Assembly (NCBI GenBank): GCA_958413895.1
Contig: CATYVQ010000005.1
Coordinates: forward strand, 59,307-123,306
Source of the DNA: an uncultured Collinsella sp.
Lineage (GTDB): Bacteria > Actinomycetota > Coriobacteriia > Coriobacteriales > Coriobacteriaceae
Direction of reading: 5' to 3'
Length of the DNA: 64,000 nucleotides
Part shown: positions 25,539-33,984 of the stretch, one piece after another
Layout of the letters: each line of letters begins with the position of its first letter
How positions within the stretch are numbered: the first letter of the stretch is position 1
Notes under the pieces: model-generated
Seen by the model: only the letters and a program-made list of their open reading frames with translations
Told to the model about the DNA's origin: nothing
The model's database searches: none
Position numbers and translations under genes: made by a program

Positions 25539-25575
25539 AACCACCACAAAGGGGACAGGCACCTTTGTGGTGGTT
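25539..25575. repeat. REP-like palindrome, GGGGACAGGCAC core
   Basis: AACCACCACAAAGG pairs with CCTTTGTGGTGGTT around GGACAGGCA. It lies seven bases after the lgt stop and shares its core with the palindrome at 2530. Confidence 0.75.
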
Positions 25576-25600
25576 CGCTGGGCAACGATGACGGAACCGT

Positions 25601-25654
25601 AACGTTTCCCCAGATAAAACCTGCCAAAATAAACCTGTCCCTTTTTGGCAGGTT
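25601..25654 (-). repeat. 54-base REP-like element (reverse orientation)
   Basis: Read on the minus strand: AACCTGCCAAAAAGGGACAG, then GTTTATTTTGGCAGGTT, then a tail TTATCTGGGGAAACGTT. Near-identical copies follow the asp23 gene (30471-30524) and rph (58139-58191), both on the plus strand. Confidence 0.8.
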
Positions 25655-25675
25655 TCTAGAAAGGCTCTTTGGACT

Positions 25676-27859
25676 GTGAAGGATTCCGATCTCTCCACAA
25701 CGGCTGCGCGCGACGCTGCCCGCATCGTCTGGTTTAAGCGCTACCCAGCCAAGCAGACGCTCATCGCATTTTTGCTCGCGCTGTTGGCGACCACGGCGTT
25801 TTCCATCGATCCCGCCCCGGTGTCGAGCAATGCGGTCCTGGCAATCGACCCCAAGGCGACGGGCACACTCTATGTGTGCTACGAGGTACTCCTCTCGTTT
25901 GCCGGCCATACCGACGCGGTCATGCTGCTTGCACTTGCCTGCCTGCTCACCTTGCCGTTTCGCTACGTGTTCTTTGGCCGTGGCGACACCTGGCGTCCAT
26001 CGATCATTCTGCCGTCGCTGTTCTTTGCCGTCTGCATGGTGTTTGGCCGCAGCTACGACCTCACCGATTCGGCCGAGATCGTGCTCGGCGACAAGGCCCG
26101 CATCATCTGCGCCTGGATAGGCGGTGCGGGCTGGATGCTCTTGGCGGTCGTTGCCTTCTACCTGGCTTTTGAGTGTCTAGATTGGCTGAGCTCCCGACGC
26201 ATCCCGTTTTCCGAGGCGCACTTTGGCCGCATATGGCGTGTGGCTCACACCGTGCTCTCGGTCCATCCCTTTGCCGGGCCCTTTCTGGTGCTTATGATCG
26301 CCTGGGCGCCCACGCTCATCGCTTCGCTGCCCGGCCTTTTTATGGGAGATACGGGTGCGCAGATTCGCCAGTGGTTCAACTATCCCAACGGCACGAGCGA
26401 CTACCTGCGCCTACTCAATCCCAACGTGCTGCTCAACGGGCATCATCCTGTAGTGCACACGGCCATTATCGGCTCGTGCGTTCAGCTGGGGCTTTCGCTG
26501 TTCAACAGCGCCAACGCAGGTCTTGCTATCTACACCTGCGCCCAGTTCGTCATTACGGCCGCCTGCATGGCCTATTCCATTTCGTCGCTGCGCAAACTGG
26601 GCGTGAGCCTGCCGGTTCGCGGTGCGACCCTGCTGTTCTTTGCGTTTATGCCGATGTTCTCTAACTACGCGGCGTTGCTCACCAAAGACGTGCTCTTTGC
26701 CGACGCGTTTTTGGTGCTGCTGGTACAGACCGTCAAGCTCGTGGCATGTGGCTTGCCCCGTCGCGATGCCAATGCCGAGCGAGCGGGCGAGAAAGCCCCC
26801 GTGCTCTTTGCGCGCCACGACTGGCTGTTGCTCGCTCTGGGCGCCATGGGCTCCACGTTTCTGCGCAACGGCGGCCTGGTGTTTCCCCTGGCGGCATGCG
26901 TAATCGCGGCGGCGTTTAGCGCATGGGACGCGCATGCGGCTCGTCGTGCAGCCAAGCAGGCTGGTGCTGCGCCTTCGGGCGCCATCCCACGTTTCCGCTG
27001 GGTGGGAGTTCTTGCTGTGCTTGCACTCTGCCTTGCCTCTAATATGTACTTCACCAAGGTGTTTATGCCGACGCACGACATTACGCCCGGTTCCAAGCGC
27101 GAAATCCTCTCGATTCCGTTCCAGCAGACGGCTCGTTTCGTCCAAAAGCACGACGGTCTCAACTCGGGCGTCAACCCTACGGTTAAGGAGGACGGCACCA
27201 TCGTGGAGGCTCCTTGCGACGGCTTGGTGACCGACGAAGAGCGTGCCGTGATCGATCGCGTACTCAAGTACGAGAACCTGGGCCGCCGCTACAACCCCGA
27301 CAAGTCCGATGCCGTCAAGAACTGCTTTAACGAGTACGCCTCGCAGGAGGACATCGATGCCTATTTTGAGGTATGGGCTCAGATGTTTAAGAAGGATCAC
27401 GAGTGCTATATTTCGGCGCTTATCAATAACTACTATGGTTATTTTTATCCGAGCGCGCGCGATGCCTGGGTCTACAGCACGGCGCGTAGTGCCGAGATCA
27501 TGGCGCGTCCCGACAACCTCAAGTACTTCGACTTCCATCCGGTTGACAGCAACGTGGTGCGCTGGTGCGACCACCTGATCAACCTGTATCGCGTGGCGGT
27601 GCAGCGCATCCCGTTTATCTCGCTCACCATGAGCTCGGCCACCTATGTGTGGATCATGGTCGCCGTGGTGGTCTATCTGCTTCGTCGTCATTCGTGGCGC
27701 GGGCTGGCCATTTGGGTGCCGCTGTTGGGCGTGCTCGCCGTGTGCCTGATCGGTCCTTGCAACGGCTCGACCTACATGCGCTACCTGTATCCGGTCATCG
27801 CCTGCATGCCCTTTGCCATCGGCGCCACCATCACCCGCAGCGATCTCCTCTGGTCCTAA
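25676..27859 (+). CDS. DUF6020-type polytopic membrane protein (GT-C-like)
   Basis: 727 residues with a GTG start (GAAAGGC upstream; start uncertain by a few codons). About thirteen membrane segments in two blocks (about 20-420 and 655-720) are separated by a large soluble segment (about 455-640), the topology of GT-C glycosyltransferase-like proteins. PGLFMGDTGAQIRQWF and LNGHHPVVHTAIIGSC in the first extracytoplasmic region fit the DUF6020 family, where an acidic residue and a His lie after the first loop. TKDVLFADAFLVLLVQ is also family-like. It probably modifies a lipid-linked glycan, but no activity can be assigned. Confidence 0.7.
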   Translation: MKDSDLSTTAARDAARIVWFKRYPAKQTLIAFLLALLATTAFSIDPAPVSSNAVLAIDPKATGTLYVCYEVLLSFAGHTDAVMLLALACLLTLPFRYVFFGRGDTWRPSIILPSLFFAVCMVFGRSYDLTDSAEIVLGDKARIICAWIGGAGWMLLAVVAFYLAFECLDWLSSRRIPFSEAHFGRIWRVAHTVLSVHPFAGPFLVLMIAWAPTLIASLPGLFMGDTGAQIRQWFNYPNGTSDYLRLLNPNVLLNGHHPVVHTAIIGSCVQLGLSLFNSANAGLAIYTCAQFVITAACMAYSISSLRKLGVSLPVRGATLLFFAFMPMFSNYAALLTKDVLFADAFLVLLVQTVKLVACGLPRRDANAERAGEKAPVLFARHDWLLLALGAMGSTFLRNGGLVFPLAACVIAAAFSAWDAHAARRAAKQAGAAPSGAIPRFRWVGVLAVLALCLASNMYFTKVFMPTHDITPGSKREILSIPFQQTARFVQKHDGLNSGVNPTVKEDGTIVEAPCDGLVTDEERAVIDRVLKYENLGRRYNPDKSDAVKNCFNEYASQEDIDAYFEVWAQMFKKDHECYISALINNYYGYFYPSARDAWVYSTARSAEIMARPDNLKYFDFHPVDSNVVRWCDHLINLYRVAVQRIPFISLTMSSATYVWIMVAVVVYLLRRHSWRGLAIWVPLLGVLAVCLIGPCNGSTYMRYLYPVIACMPFAIGATITRSDLLWS

Positions 27860-27894
27860 TTTGGTGCATTGGGGTCAGGTTTCTTTGCACCAAA
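27860..27894. repeat. REP-like palindrome directly after a stop codon
   Basis: TTTGGTGCA pairs perfectly with TGCACCAAA around TTGGGGTCAGGTTTCTT. It begins at the first base after the DUF6020 stop. The core is a variant of the GGGACAGGTTT core. Confidence 0.7.
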
Positions 27895-28023
27895 GGGGTC
27901 ATCATCACGACGCCTTCATTTTGGGGTTTATCTCGCAGGCCAGTAGGTATATCATAACGACGTTTGTTTATATTGCCCGAGCATCTGCGCTGGGCTTTAG
28001 GTCGAAACCGATAGGAGACACGT

Positions 28024-28830
28024 ATGTCCGGACACTCTAAGTGGGCCACAACCAAGCATCGTAAGGGCGCGCAGGACGCCAAGCGTTCCGCCCTCTTCTC
28101 CAAGCTCAGCCGCAACATCACCGTTGCTGCCCGTCTCGGCGGTGACCCGCTGCCCGAGAACAACGCCAGCCTCGCCGCTGCCGTTGCCAAGGCCAAGGCT
28201 CAGTCCATGCCTAAGGACAAGATCAAGTCCGCTATCGACAAGGCCTTTGGTTCGGGTGCTGACGCCGCCGTCTACGAGAACATCGTGTACGAGGGCTACG
28301 GTCCCGCCGGTGTCGCCGTCTACGTCGACTGCCTGACCGACAATCGCAACCGTACCGCCGCCGATGTCCGTTCCGCCTTCTCCCACGCTGGTGGCAACCT
28401 GGGCACCTCCGGCTCCGTCGCCTTCCAGTTTGAGCGTAAGGGCCAGATTGTCGTCGCCAAGGAGATCCTGGACGAGAACGCCAAGAAGGAGACCATGATC
28501 GCCAACGGTGCTGCCGGTGACGAGGATGAGTTCATGATGGCCATCGCCGAGGCCGGTGGCGAGGACTACGAGGACGCCGGCGAGGAGTGGATCGTCTGGA
28601 CTACTGCCAACGAGGTCATGGCTGTCTCCAAGGCGCTCGAGGAGCAGGGCGTCCAGGTCAAGGGCTCCGAGACCACCATGGTCCCGACCACCCCGACCGA
28701 GGTCTCCGGCGCCGATGCCAAGAAGGTTCAGCGCCTCATCGACCGTCTTGAGGAGCTCGACGACGTCCAGGATGTTTACAGCACCATGGACATGACCGAC
28801 GAGGTCATCGCTGCCCTCGAGGAGGAGTAG
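28024..28830 (+). CDS. YebC/PmpR-family regulatory protein
   Basis: 268 residues. Cytosolic YebC-family protein, associated with transcription regulation and, in recent work on the family, with relief of ribosome stalling. The invariant start MSGHSKWATTKHRKGAQDAKR is present, followed by NNASLAAAVAKAKAQSMPKDKIKSAI and YEGYGPAGVAVYVDCLTDNRNRT. The rest is acidic, with an FMMAIAEAGGEDYEDAGEEW block. It is about 20 residues longer than typical because of an extended acidic C-terminus. ATAGGAGACACGT precedes the ATG. Monocistronic. Confidence 0.93.
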   Translation: MSGHSKWATTKHRKGAQDAKRSALFSKLSRNITVAARLGGDPLPENNASLAAAVAKAKAQSMPKDKIKSAIDKAFGSGADAAVYENIVYEGYGPAGVAVYVDCLTDNRNRTAADVRSAFSHAGGNLGTSGSVAFQFERKGQIVVAKEILDENAKKETMIANGAAGDEDEFMMAIAEAGGEDYEDAGEEWIVWTTANEVMAVSKALEEQGVQVKGSETTMVPTTPTEVSGADAKKVQRLIDRLEELDDVQDVYSTMDMTDEVIAALEEE

Positions 28831-28899
28831 CGCCCGCACGGGTTAAGCCGTGCATATCTGGGCATAATGAAGCGAGCATGCAAGCCTCGTGGAATAGAT

Positions 28900-28941
28900 G
28901 AGCCGGATCCGCGTGCGTAGAGCACCGGACCCGGCTCTTTT
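28900..28941 (+). terminator. terminator after yebC
   Basis: GAGCCGGATCCG pairs with CCGGACCCGGCTC, followed by TTTT. A smaller GCACGG/CCGTGC stem lies just after the stop at 28835-28852. Confidence 0.8.
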
Positions 28942-28996
28942 ATAATGATGCGAACCGTTTTGCATTTCGAGAGCCGAGATTTGAAGGGAGCGCCAC

Positions 28997-29542
28997 GTGC
29001 GCGTACTCAAACGAGCCCTAGCGATTGTGTATCTTGCCGCCGCCATCGTGGCGCTGGGTACGCTTGTCTGCCAGTTTTGGGGGCCGTATACGTATCGCTT
29101 TATGCTGCTGATGCGCGACCCCATGCCGCGCATTGTCGTGACGGCATGCGGCGGAGTTGTGGCGATCGGCGTGCTGGTAAGCTTCTTCCGCCTGATGTTT
29201 GCTCGTCGCGAGCCGTCCTGCGTGCATCCGGCGGGGGAACGCAATATCGAGGTTACCCTTGCGGCGCTTTCTTCGTGTGCCAGGGCTGCTGCCGAGCGCG
29301 ACGACCGCGTGATGGTCGAGCATGTCGAGGCCCGCGTCCAAGGCTCCGACGATTCGCACGTCCGATTTAAGGTCGAGGCTATCGCGCTTGACGATAAGGA
29401 CGTGGCATCTCTGGCTACCGCGATGCAGCAGCGCATCGAGGAAGCTTGCGACACCATGCTCGGCACGCCGGGTACGACCGCGCGCGTCCGTTTTTTGCCG
29501 TCCAAGACTACCGTCCAGACCGTGGAGGTTTCCGGTGAGTGA
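28997..29542 (+). CDS. amaP: alkaline shock response membrane anchor protein
   Basis: 181 residues with a GTG start (GAAGGGAG upstream). Two membrane segments (about 7-27 and 48-68) precede a soluble domain of about 110 residues, the AmaP layout. AmaP anchors Asp23 at the membrane. The last 8 bases overlap the DUF2273 gene, and asp23 comes third, so all three partners of this envelope-stress complex are in one operon. Confidence 0.8.
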   Translation: MRVLKRALAIVYLAAAIVALGTLVCQFWGPYTYRFMLLMRDPMPRIVVTACGGVVAIGVLVSFFRLMFARREPSCVHPAGERNIEVTLAALSSCARAAAERDDRVMVEHVEARVQGSDDSHVRFKVEAIALDDKDVASLATAMQQRIEEACDTMLGTPGTTARVRFLPSKTTVQTVEVSGE

Positions 29543-29912
29543 TACCAATCAAGATAAGACCGCTCGTACGCCGCGCCTGACGATTGACCAGAGCGCTGCG
29601 CCGGCGAGCGAACCTGTTGATTCCAAAGCAGAGGCAACCGAGTTGCAAGATGCGGCAGCCGCGGATTTTGACGAGGCTATGGGTCTCATCAAGGGTACGG
29701 GCGCTGCCATCTGGAGCTATGCTGTGCGTCATCCCAACACCACGCTCGGCGCCGTCGCTGGCTTTATCCTCGCCGTGTTGGTGCTCACGCTCGGCCTGTG
29801 GGATACGCTTGTCATTGCATTCTTCGTGCTGATCGGCGCTGTGATTGGCCAGATTCGCGACGGCGAGAACGGGATCGTCAACTTCTTCGGCCGTCTGTTT
29901 AGTGGCCGCTAA
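29535..29912 (+). CDS. DUF2273 small membrane protein
   Basis: 125 residues from the GTG at 29535, chosen because GGAGG lies 6 bases upstream inside the amaP 3' end; a longer in-frame start would overlap amaP far more. An acidic, disordered N-terminus (about 45 residues) precedes a pair of membrane helices (HPNTTLGAVAGFILAVLVLT and TLVIAFFVLIGAVIGQIRDG) typical of DUF2273 proteins that accompany Asp23 and AmaP. Confidence 0.82.
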   Translation: MSDTNQDKTARTPRLTIDQSAAPASEPVDSKAEATELQDAAAADFDEAMGLIKGTGAAIWSYAVRHPNTTLGAVAGFILAVLVLTLGLWDTLVIAFFVLIGAVIGQIRDGENGIVNFFGRLFSGR

Positions 29913-29956
29913 TATGTATTCGACTGTCGCATCCGCGGCAGGCATAAGGAGGAACC

Positions 29957-30472
29957 ATGGCTTTTAATACGAAGGTCGATGTGGCCGATACCGAGCTCGA
30001 GGAGAACGAGGCGGTCGTCGCCGAAGCCGAGGATGTGACGCTCGAGGACGAGGCTCTTGTCGAGGTCGAGTCCGATGAGGATGAGGACGACGAGGAGGCG
30101 GACGAGTCCGAGGACTCGCTGACCTATTCCAACGGTGTGATCGAGAAGATCGTTGCCATGGCCACTCGCGAGGTTCCGCACGTTCTGGGCATGAAGGGTA
30201 ACCTCATGCACTTTGTGCAGGAGCAGTTTGGTGCCGAGAATCTGACCAAGGGCGTGACGGTCGAGGTCACCGATGACAATCGTGTGGTCGTCAACATCTC
30301 CGTCATTATCGAGTACGGCGCCTATGCGCCCGCGATCTTCGACGATGTCAAGGCACGTGTCACCGAGCGCCTTGCCGCGATGACCGGCCTTGAGGTGGCG
30401 GGCGTCAACCTGCGTATCGAGGACGTCATCACCCCCGAGGAGTACGAGCACCGCACCAGCCAGCACGAATAA
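29957..30472 (+). CDS. Asp23/Gls24-family envelope stress protein
   Basis: 171 residues, ATG with AAGGAGGAACC upstream. The first 50 residues are almost entirely acidic (EDEDDEEADESED), followed by the Asp23 domain: LTYSNGVIEKIVAMATREVPHV, VEVTDDNRVVVNISVIIEYG and VNLRIEDVITPEE. It is a cytosolic protein that coats the membrane through AmaP and supports cell-envelope homeostasis. It is the third gene of the amaP operon. Its stop codon is part of the following REP-like repeat. Confidence 0.9.
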   Translation: MAFNTKVDVADTELEENEAVVAEAEDVTLEDEALVEVESDEDEDDEEADESEDSLTYSNGVIEKIVAMATREVPHVLGMKGNLMHFVQEQFGAENLTKGVTVEVTDDNRVVVNISVIIEYGAYAPAIFDDVKARVTERLAAMTGLEVAGVNLRIEDVITPEEYEHRTSQHE

Positions 30473-30524
30473 CCTTCCAAAAAGGGACAGGTTTGTTTTA
30501 GCAGGTTTTATCTGCGAAAACGTT
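30471..30524 (+). repeat. 54-base REP-like element after asp23
   Basis: Same element as 25601-25654 (reversed) and 58139-58191: AACCTTCCAAAAAGGGACAG, then GTTTGTTTTAGCAGGTT and the tail TTATCTGCGAAAACGTT. The left arm has a mismatch to the right arm, so this copy is decaying. It overlaps the last two bases of the stop codon. Confidence 0.75.
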
Positions 30525-30525
30525 A

Positions 30526-30567
30526 AACGGCCGACCGCGCAAGCAAAAGCGTGGCCGGCTGTTTTTG
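30526..30567 (+). terminator. terminator of the amaP-asp23 operon
   Basis: AACGGCCGACCGCGC pairs with GCGTGGCCGGCTGTT (G-U pairs allowed), followed by TTTTTG. Confidence 0.8.
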
Positions 30568-30678
30568 TACGCTCCCGATATAGTCATACCGCTCGTCTAA
30601 CTAAGGGTTGCAATCCCCACGTTCCGCGTTACTCTAATGAGCGCATTGTTTCCAAATTGTTAACGAGGGGTTGCCGTA

Positions 30679-31701
30679 ATGGCTGACGAGCACGAAACAG
30701 AAAGCCAGGCATGGGCGATTGAGGCTGCCGCGGCAGAGGCGGCATCGCGAGCTGCCGAGGAGGTACATCGTCCTCCCGTGGTGCCGATGGAGCGCGTGGT
30801 TGATCGCACCGATATCGAGCGCGGCGAGCGTGCCGGCCAAAAGCGTAGCCAGGAGCCAGGCTTCCCGCGCTTTTTCGCCGAGCTCAATCTGGGCCTGATT
30901 CTTACGGCCTTTGCCATCGTTGCGTTTAAAACCCCTAATCACTTTGCTTTTGGCGGCACCTCGGGCGTGTCGGTTATTCTGTCCACGCTGTTCCCGACCC
31001 TGCCCGTCGGCGTCTTTATGTGGATTATCAACGCGGTTCTCGTCGTTTTGGGCTTTATCTTTTTGGAGCGCAAGGCAATCCTGTGGAGCGTCTTCGCCTC
31101 GTTTGCGCTGTCCGCCTATGTTTCGCTTTTCGAGCTCTTTATCCCGACCAGTGTCTCGATGACGGGCGATATGTGGCTCGACCTGTGTTTTGCCGTGATT
31201 CTGCCGGCGCTCGGCAGCGCCATCGTCTTTGATATCGGCGCCTCGACGGGTGGCACGGACATTCTTGCCATGATCCTCAAGCGCCGCACGACGCTCGAGA
31301 TTGGCCGCGCCCTGCTGCTGGTCGATATCGGCATCGTGGCCATCGCGGCCTTCTTGTACGGCCCGCGTGTCGGTCTGTATTGCGTGCTCGGCCTGTTTGC
31401 CAAGACGCTTGTGGTCGACAAAGCCATCGAGAGCATTCACCTTCGTAAGGTCTGCACGGTCATTTGTTCCGAGCCCCTTAAGGTCGAGGAGTTTATCGTC
31501 AAGCATCTCAACCGTACGGCGACCATTAGTCGCGGCTACGGTGCCTTCTCGGGCAAGTGCGTGACGGTGATCATGAGCGTGCTGAGCCGTCGCGAGGCCG
31601 TGCAACTGCGCCGCTATGCGCGCGAGGTCGATCCGGGTGCCTTTATCACGATTGTCGACAGTTCCGAGATCGTCGGCAAGGGTTTCCGCGGCACGAACTA
31701 G
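30679..31701 (+). CDS. YitT-family membrane protein with DUF2179 domain
   Basis: 340 residues, ATG with ACGAGGGG upstream. A hydrophilic Ala/Glu-rich N-terminus of about 70 residues is an extension over the usual YitT (about 285). Five or six membrane segments follow (NLGLILTAFAIVAFKTPNHF, GGTSGVSVIL, FDIGASTGGTDILAMIL), then the cytosolic DUF2179 domain (VCTVICSEPLKVEEFIVKHL, SRREAVQLRRYAREVDPGAF, IVDSSEIVGKGF). YitT proteins are widespread and uncharacterised. Monocistronic. Confidence 0.85.
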   Translation: MADEHETESQAWAIEAAAAEAASRAAEEVHRPPVVPMERVVDRTDIERGERAGQKRSQEPGFPRFFAELNLGLILTAFAIVAFKTPNHFAFGGTSGVSVILSTLFPTLPVGVFMWIINAVLVVLGFIFLERKAILWSVFASFALSAYVSLFELFIPTSVSMTGDMWLDLCFAVILPALGSAIVFDIGASTGGTDILAMILKRRTTLEIGRALLLVDIGIVAIAAFLYGPRVGLYCVLGLFAKTLVVDKAIESIHLRKVCTVICSEPLKVEEFIVKHLNRTATISRGYGAFSGKCVTVIMSVLSRREAVQLRRYAREVDPGAFITIVDSSEIVGKGFRGTN

Positions 31702-31850
31702 CGCGAACGCATTCATCAAACAATCGAAAAGCGCCTCGCGCGTTGCAAATACGTCATCTAAGAGTATTTGAACTCACATTGGGTGATAATGATGCCAAAG
31801 ACATCGTTTGCGATCCAGGTGATTCGCTCTAGATACGAAGGGATGATTCT

Positions 31851-33167
31851 ATGTTCTGCTCGCAGTGTGGCGCCCCCATGGGCGATAACGACAAGTTCTG
31901 CGGCGTGTGTGGTGCTCCTAATGCCGGTGCCGCTGGCCCCGCTCCCCAGGGACAGCCTCAGCCCCAGCAGTTTGTTCCGCAACCGCCCGTGGCGAATGCG
32001 CCAAAGGGCTGTGTGGTTCAGGCGTTCCAGGATATGACCAAGACCCCGGGCGTGCTTCAGCGTGTATGCCAAATCGCGTTTTTGCCGGCGCTGATTTGCG
32101 TTGTGTCGGTGCTCGTGTTGTTTATTCCCGTTATTGGCGGCATTGCGGCTGCCATCGGCTTTTTGGCAGCTTGCATTGCGAGCGTGTGCGGTTCCGGCTT
32201 TGGCATCGAGTGGGGTCGCGATCTGTCGCTTAAGATCGATGACGGCATGGATCGTCCGCTGATGCGTTCCACGTCGTTTGGTCTCGGAGTCTTTTCGAGC
32301 GTTATTTCGGTCGTGCTCGAGGTTATCGCTGCCATTCCCGTTATCGGTGTAGTGCTTTCGCTGGTGGAGGGCGTGGCGCTTGGTGCCGCAGGCTCGTACT
32401 CCTACTATGGCTCCTATGCGCTCGAGGCTGCGCTGTTCGGTTCGCTCGGCCTGCTTGTCCTGGCTATGATTGCCACGGCAGTCTTGGGGGTCTTCTTTAA
32501 GATGTTCGCCGACATTGCCGTGATGCACTTTGCGGTGACCGGGCGCGTTGAGAGCGCGTTTTCGCTCGACAAGGTCTGGGCGGCGTTTAAGCACAACAAG
32601 ACCAAGCTGTTCTGCGCTTCGTTCCTTCCCGAGTTTTTGACGGGCCTGGTTTCCAACGCCATTACGTGGATCTTGACAGCTGTCTTTGGTGCCATCGCCG
32701 GAATTGGCGCGTACGGCTATTACTATCGCCCCACGGGTATCGAGGCGATTGTTACCGCCGGTGGTGTCACGCTCGTATTGTTCCTGGTGCTGATTGCATT
32801 CGTCACGGTGTTCCTTACGGTCTTTGGCAAGATGCTCAAGCACCGTGCCGTTGGCTATTGGGCTGCACGTTATGCAAGCGAATGGGCCGATGAGGACAAG
32901 GACGACGTTTTGACTTTTGTGCTCCCGGGTGAGAAGAAGCCTGCTCCTGCGGGATTCAATCCCACGGCAGCCACTGGTGCTGCGCCTGCCCCGGCACCCG
33001 CGCCTGCACCTGCCCCGGCACCCGCGCCTGCCCCTGCCCCGGCACCTGCTCCTGTCCCCGCACCGGCGTCCGAGGCGACGCCTGCGGAGCCCGATTGGGA
33101 TGCCGTTGCCACGCCGGCGGATGAGCCGGGCGATAATCCTGCTGCCGAAAACAATCAAACCGAATAG
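31851..33167 (+). CDS. zinc-ribbon membrane protein with Pro-Ala tail (DUF4013-like)
   Basis: 438 residues. An N-terminal double-CxxC zinc ribbon (Cys3, 6, 17, 20: FCSQCGAP...FCGVCGAP) is joined by a Pro/Gln linker to a polytopic membrane region (about 75-350) resembling DUF4013. The C-terminus is a pure Ala-Pro repeat (about 375-405), encoded by imperfect 6- and 12-base repeats at 32980-33065, and then an acidic end. GAAGGGATGAT precedes the ATG. The next gene starts with an almost identical zinc ribbon. Function unknown. Confidence 0.72.
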   Translation: MFCSQCGAPMGDNDKFCGVCGAPNAGAAGPAPQGQPQPQQFVPQPPVANAPKGCVVQAFQDMTKTPGVLQRVCQIAFLPALICVVSVLVLFIPVIGGIAAAIGFLAACIASVCGSGFGIEWGRDLSLKIDDGMDRPLMRSTSFGLGVFSSVISVVLEVIAAIPVIGVVLSLVEGVALGAAGSYSYYGSYALEAALFGSLGLLVLAMIATAVLGVFFKMFADIAVMHFAVTGRVESAFSLDKVWAAFKHNKTKLFCASFLPEFLTGLVSNAITWILTAVFGAIAGIGAYGYYYRPTGIEAIVTAGGVTLVLFLVLIAFVTVFLTVFGKMLKHRAVGYWAARYASEWADEDKDDVLTFVLPGEKKPAPAGFNPTAATGAAPAPAPAPAPAPAPAPAPAPAPAPVPAPASEATPAEPDWDAVATPADEPGDNPAAENNQTE

Positions 33168-33175
33168 CCGGTCGA

Positions 33176-33210
33176 GGCGCCCTGGGCAACTGAGCCCGGG
33201 GTGCCTTTTT
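33176..33210 (+). terminator. terminator after the DUF4013-like gene
   Basis: GGCGCCCTGGGC pairs with GCCCGGGGTGCC, followed by TTTTT. Confidence 0.85.
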
Positions 33211-33275
33211 CTACTGCGAAAGCAAGAAAATGCCTGGGAAAACGGTTGCAGCAAAATTTCTCGGAAATTGGTCAA

Positions 33276-33287
33276 TGTTGCGCAACA
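33276..33287. promoter_or_regulatory. perfect palindrome TGTTGCGCAACA upstream of a zinc-ribbon gene
   Basis: Identical to 17149-17160 including the CAA just before it, and at a similar distance (76 bases) from the following start codon. Possible shared operator. Confidence 0.5.
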
Positions 33288-33362
33288 ACGTCGCGGCTAT
33301 TGTTGAGAACGTAGACGTGTAAGGTTTGAAGGCGTGCGACGCCTTAGGAAAAGGAGAGGCTC

Positions 33363-33971
33363 ATGTTCTGTCCCACTTGTGGTTCTCCCATTTCGGATGA
33401 TGCCAAATTCTGCCCTGTTTGCGGATCCGCCGTTGGTGCCGCTTCTGCCGCTCCGGCCCCGCAGCCCCAGCCCGCTCCGGCCCAGGCTATTCAGCCCGTG
33501 CCCCAGCCTCAGCAGCAGTACACCGGTCAATACGCCCAACAGTCCGCATCCGCTCCGATGGGCTATGGCCCCATTAAGGCTGACCGCAGCCTGATCGGCT
33601 GGCTGCTGCTCTCTCTTGTGACCTGCGGTATCTATTCGTTCTACTTCCTGTATTGCTTGGCACGCGACGTCAACACGTTGTGTCAGGATGACGGCGATTA
33701 CACGCCGGGTCTGGCGGAATTCATCCTTCTATCGTTTGTGACCTGCGGCTTCTACGCGTACTACTGGTATTACAAGATTGGCAACCGCCTGCAGGCCAAC
33801 GCTCCTCGCTACGGCCTGGTGTTCCAGGAAAACGGCACCACCGTTCTTCTGTGGCAGATCTTCGGCGCGCTCCTGTGCGGCCTTGGTCCCATCTTCGCTA
33901 TGAACATCATCATCAATAATACCAATGCCATGGCAACGGCTTACAACACTCGCCTTGGCGCTCGTGCCTAA
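33363..33971 (+). CDS. zinc-ribbon DUF4234 membrane protein
   Basis: 202 residues, ATG with AAAAGGAGAGG upstream. A zinc ribbon (FCPTCGSPISDDAKFCPVCGS) is followed by a Pro/Gln-rich linker and a DUF4234 core with repeated LLSLVTCGIYSFYFLYCLARDVN and LLSFVTCGFYAYYWYYKIGNRL, giving three to four membrane segments. It probably acts with the preceding zinc-ribbon protein, since only the ribbon and linker style are shared. Function unknown. The next gene begins 13 bases downstream. Confidence 0.82.
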   Translation: MFCPTCGSPISDDAKFCPVCGSAVGAASAAPAPQPQPAPAQAIQPVPQPQQQYTGQYAQQSASAPMGYGPIKADRSLIGWLLLSLVTCGIYSFYFLYCLARDVNTLCQDDGDYTPGLAEFILLSFVTCGFYAYYWYYKIGNRLQANAPRYGLVFQENGTTVLLWQIFGALLCGLGPIFAMNIIINNTNAMATAYNTRLGARA

Positions 33972-33984
33972 CAATAAGGGCGGC

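Noticed and set aside
25539..25654. A CRISPR array suggested by repeated palindromes
   Set aside because: Only single scattered palindromes; no regular spacers and no cas genes in the window.
32917..33306. Arg/Pro-rich open frames over the Ala-Pro coding repeats
   Set aside because: Produced by the repeat DNA in other frames; the zinc-ribbon protein frame is supported by start site, domains and terminator.
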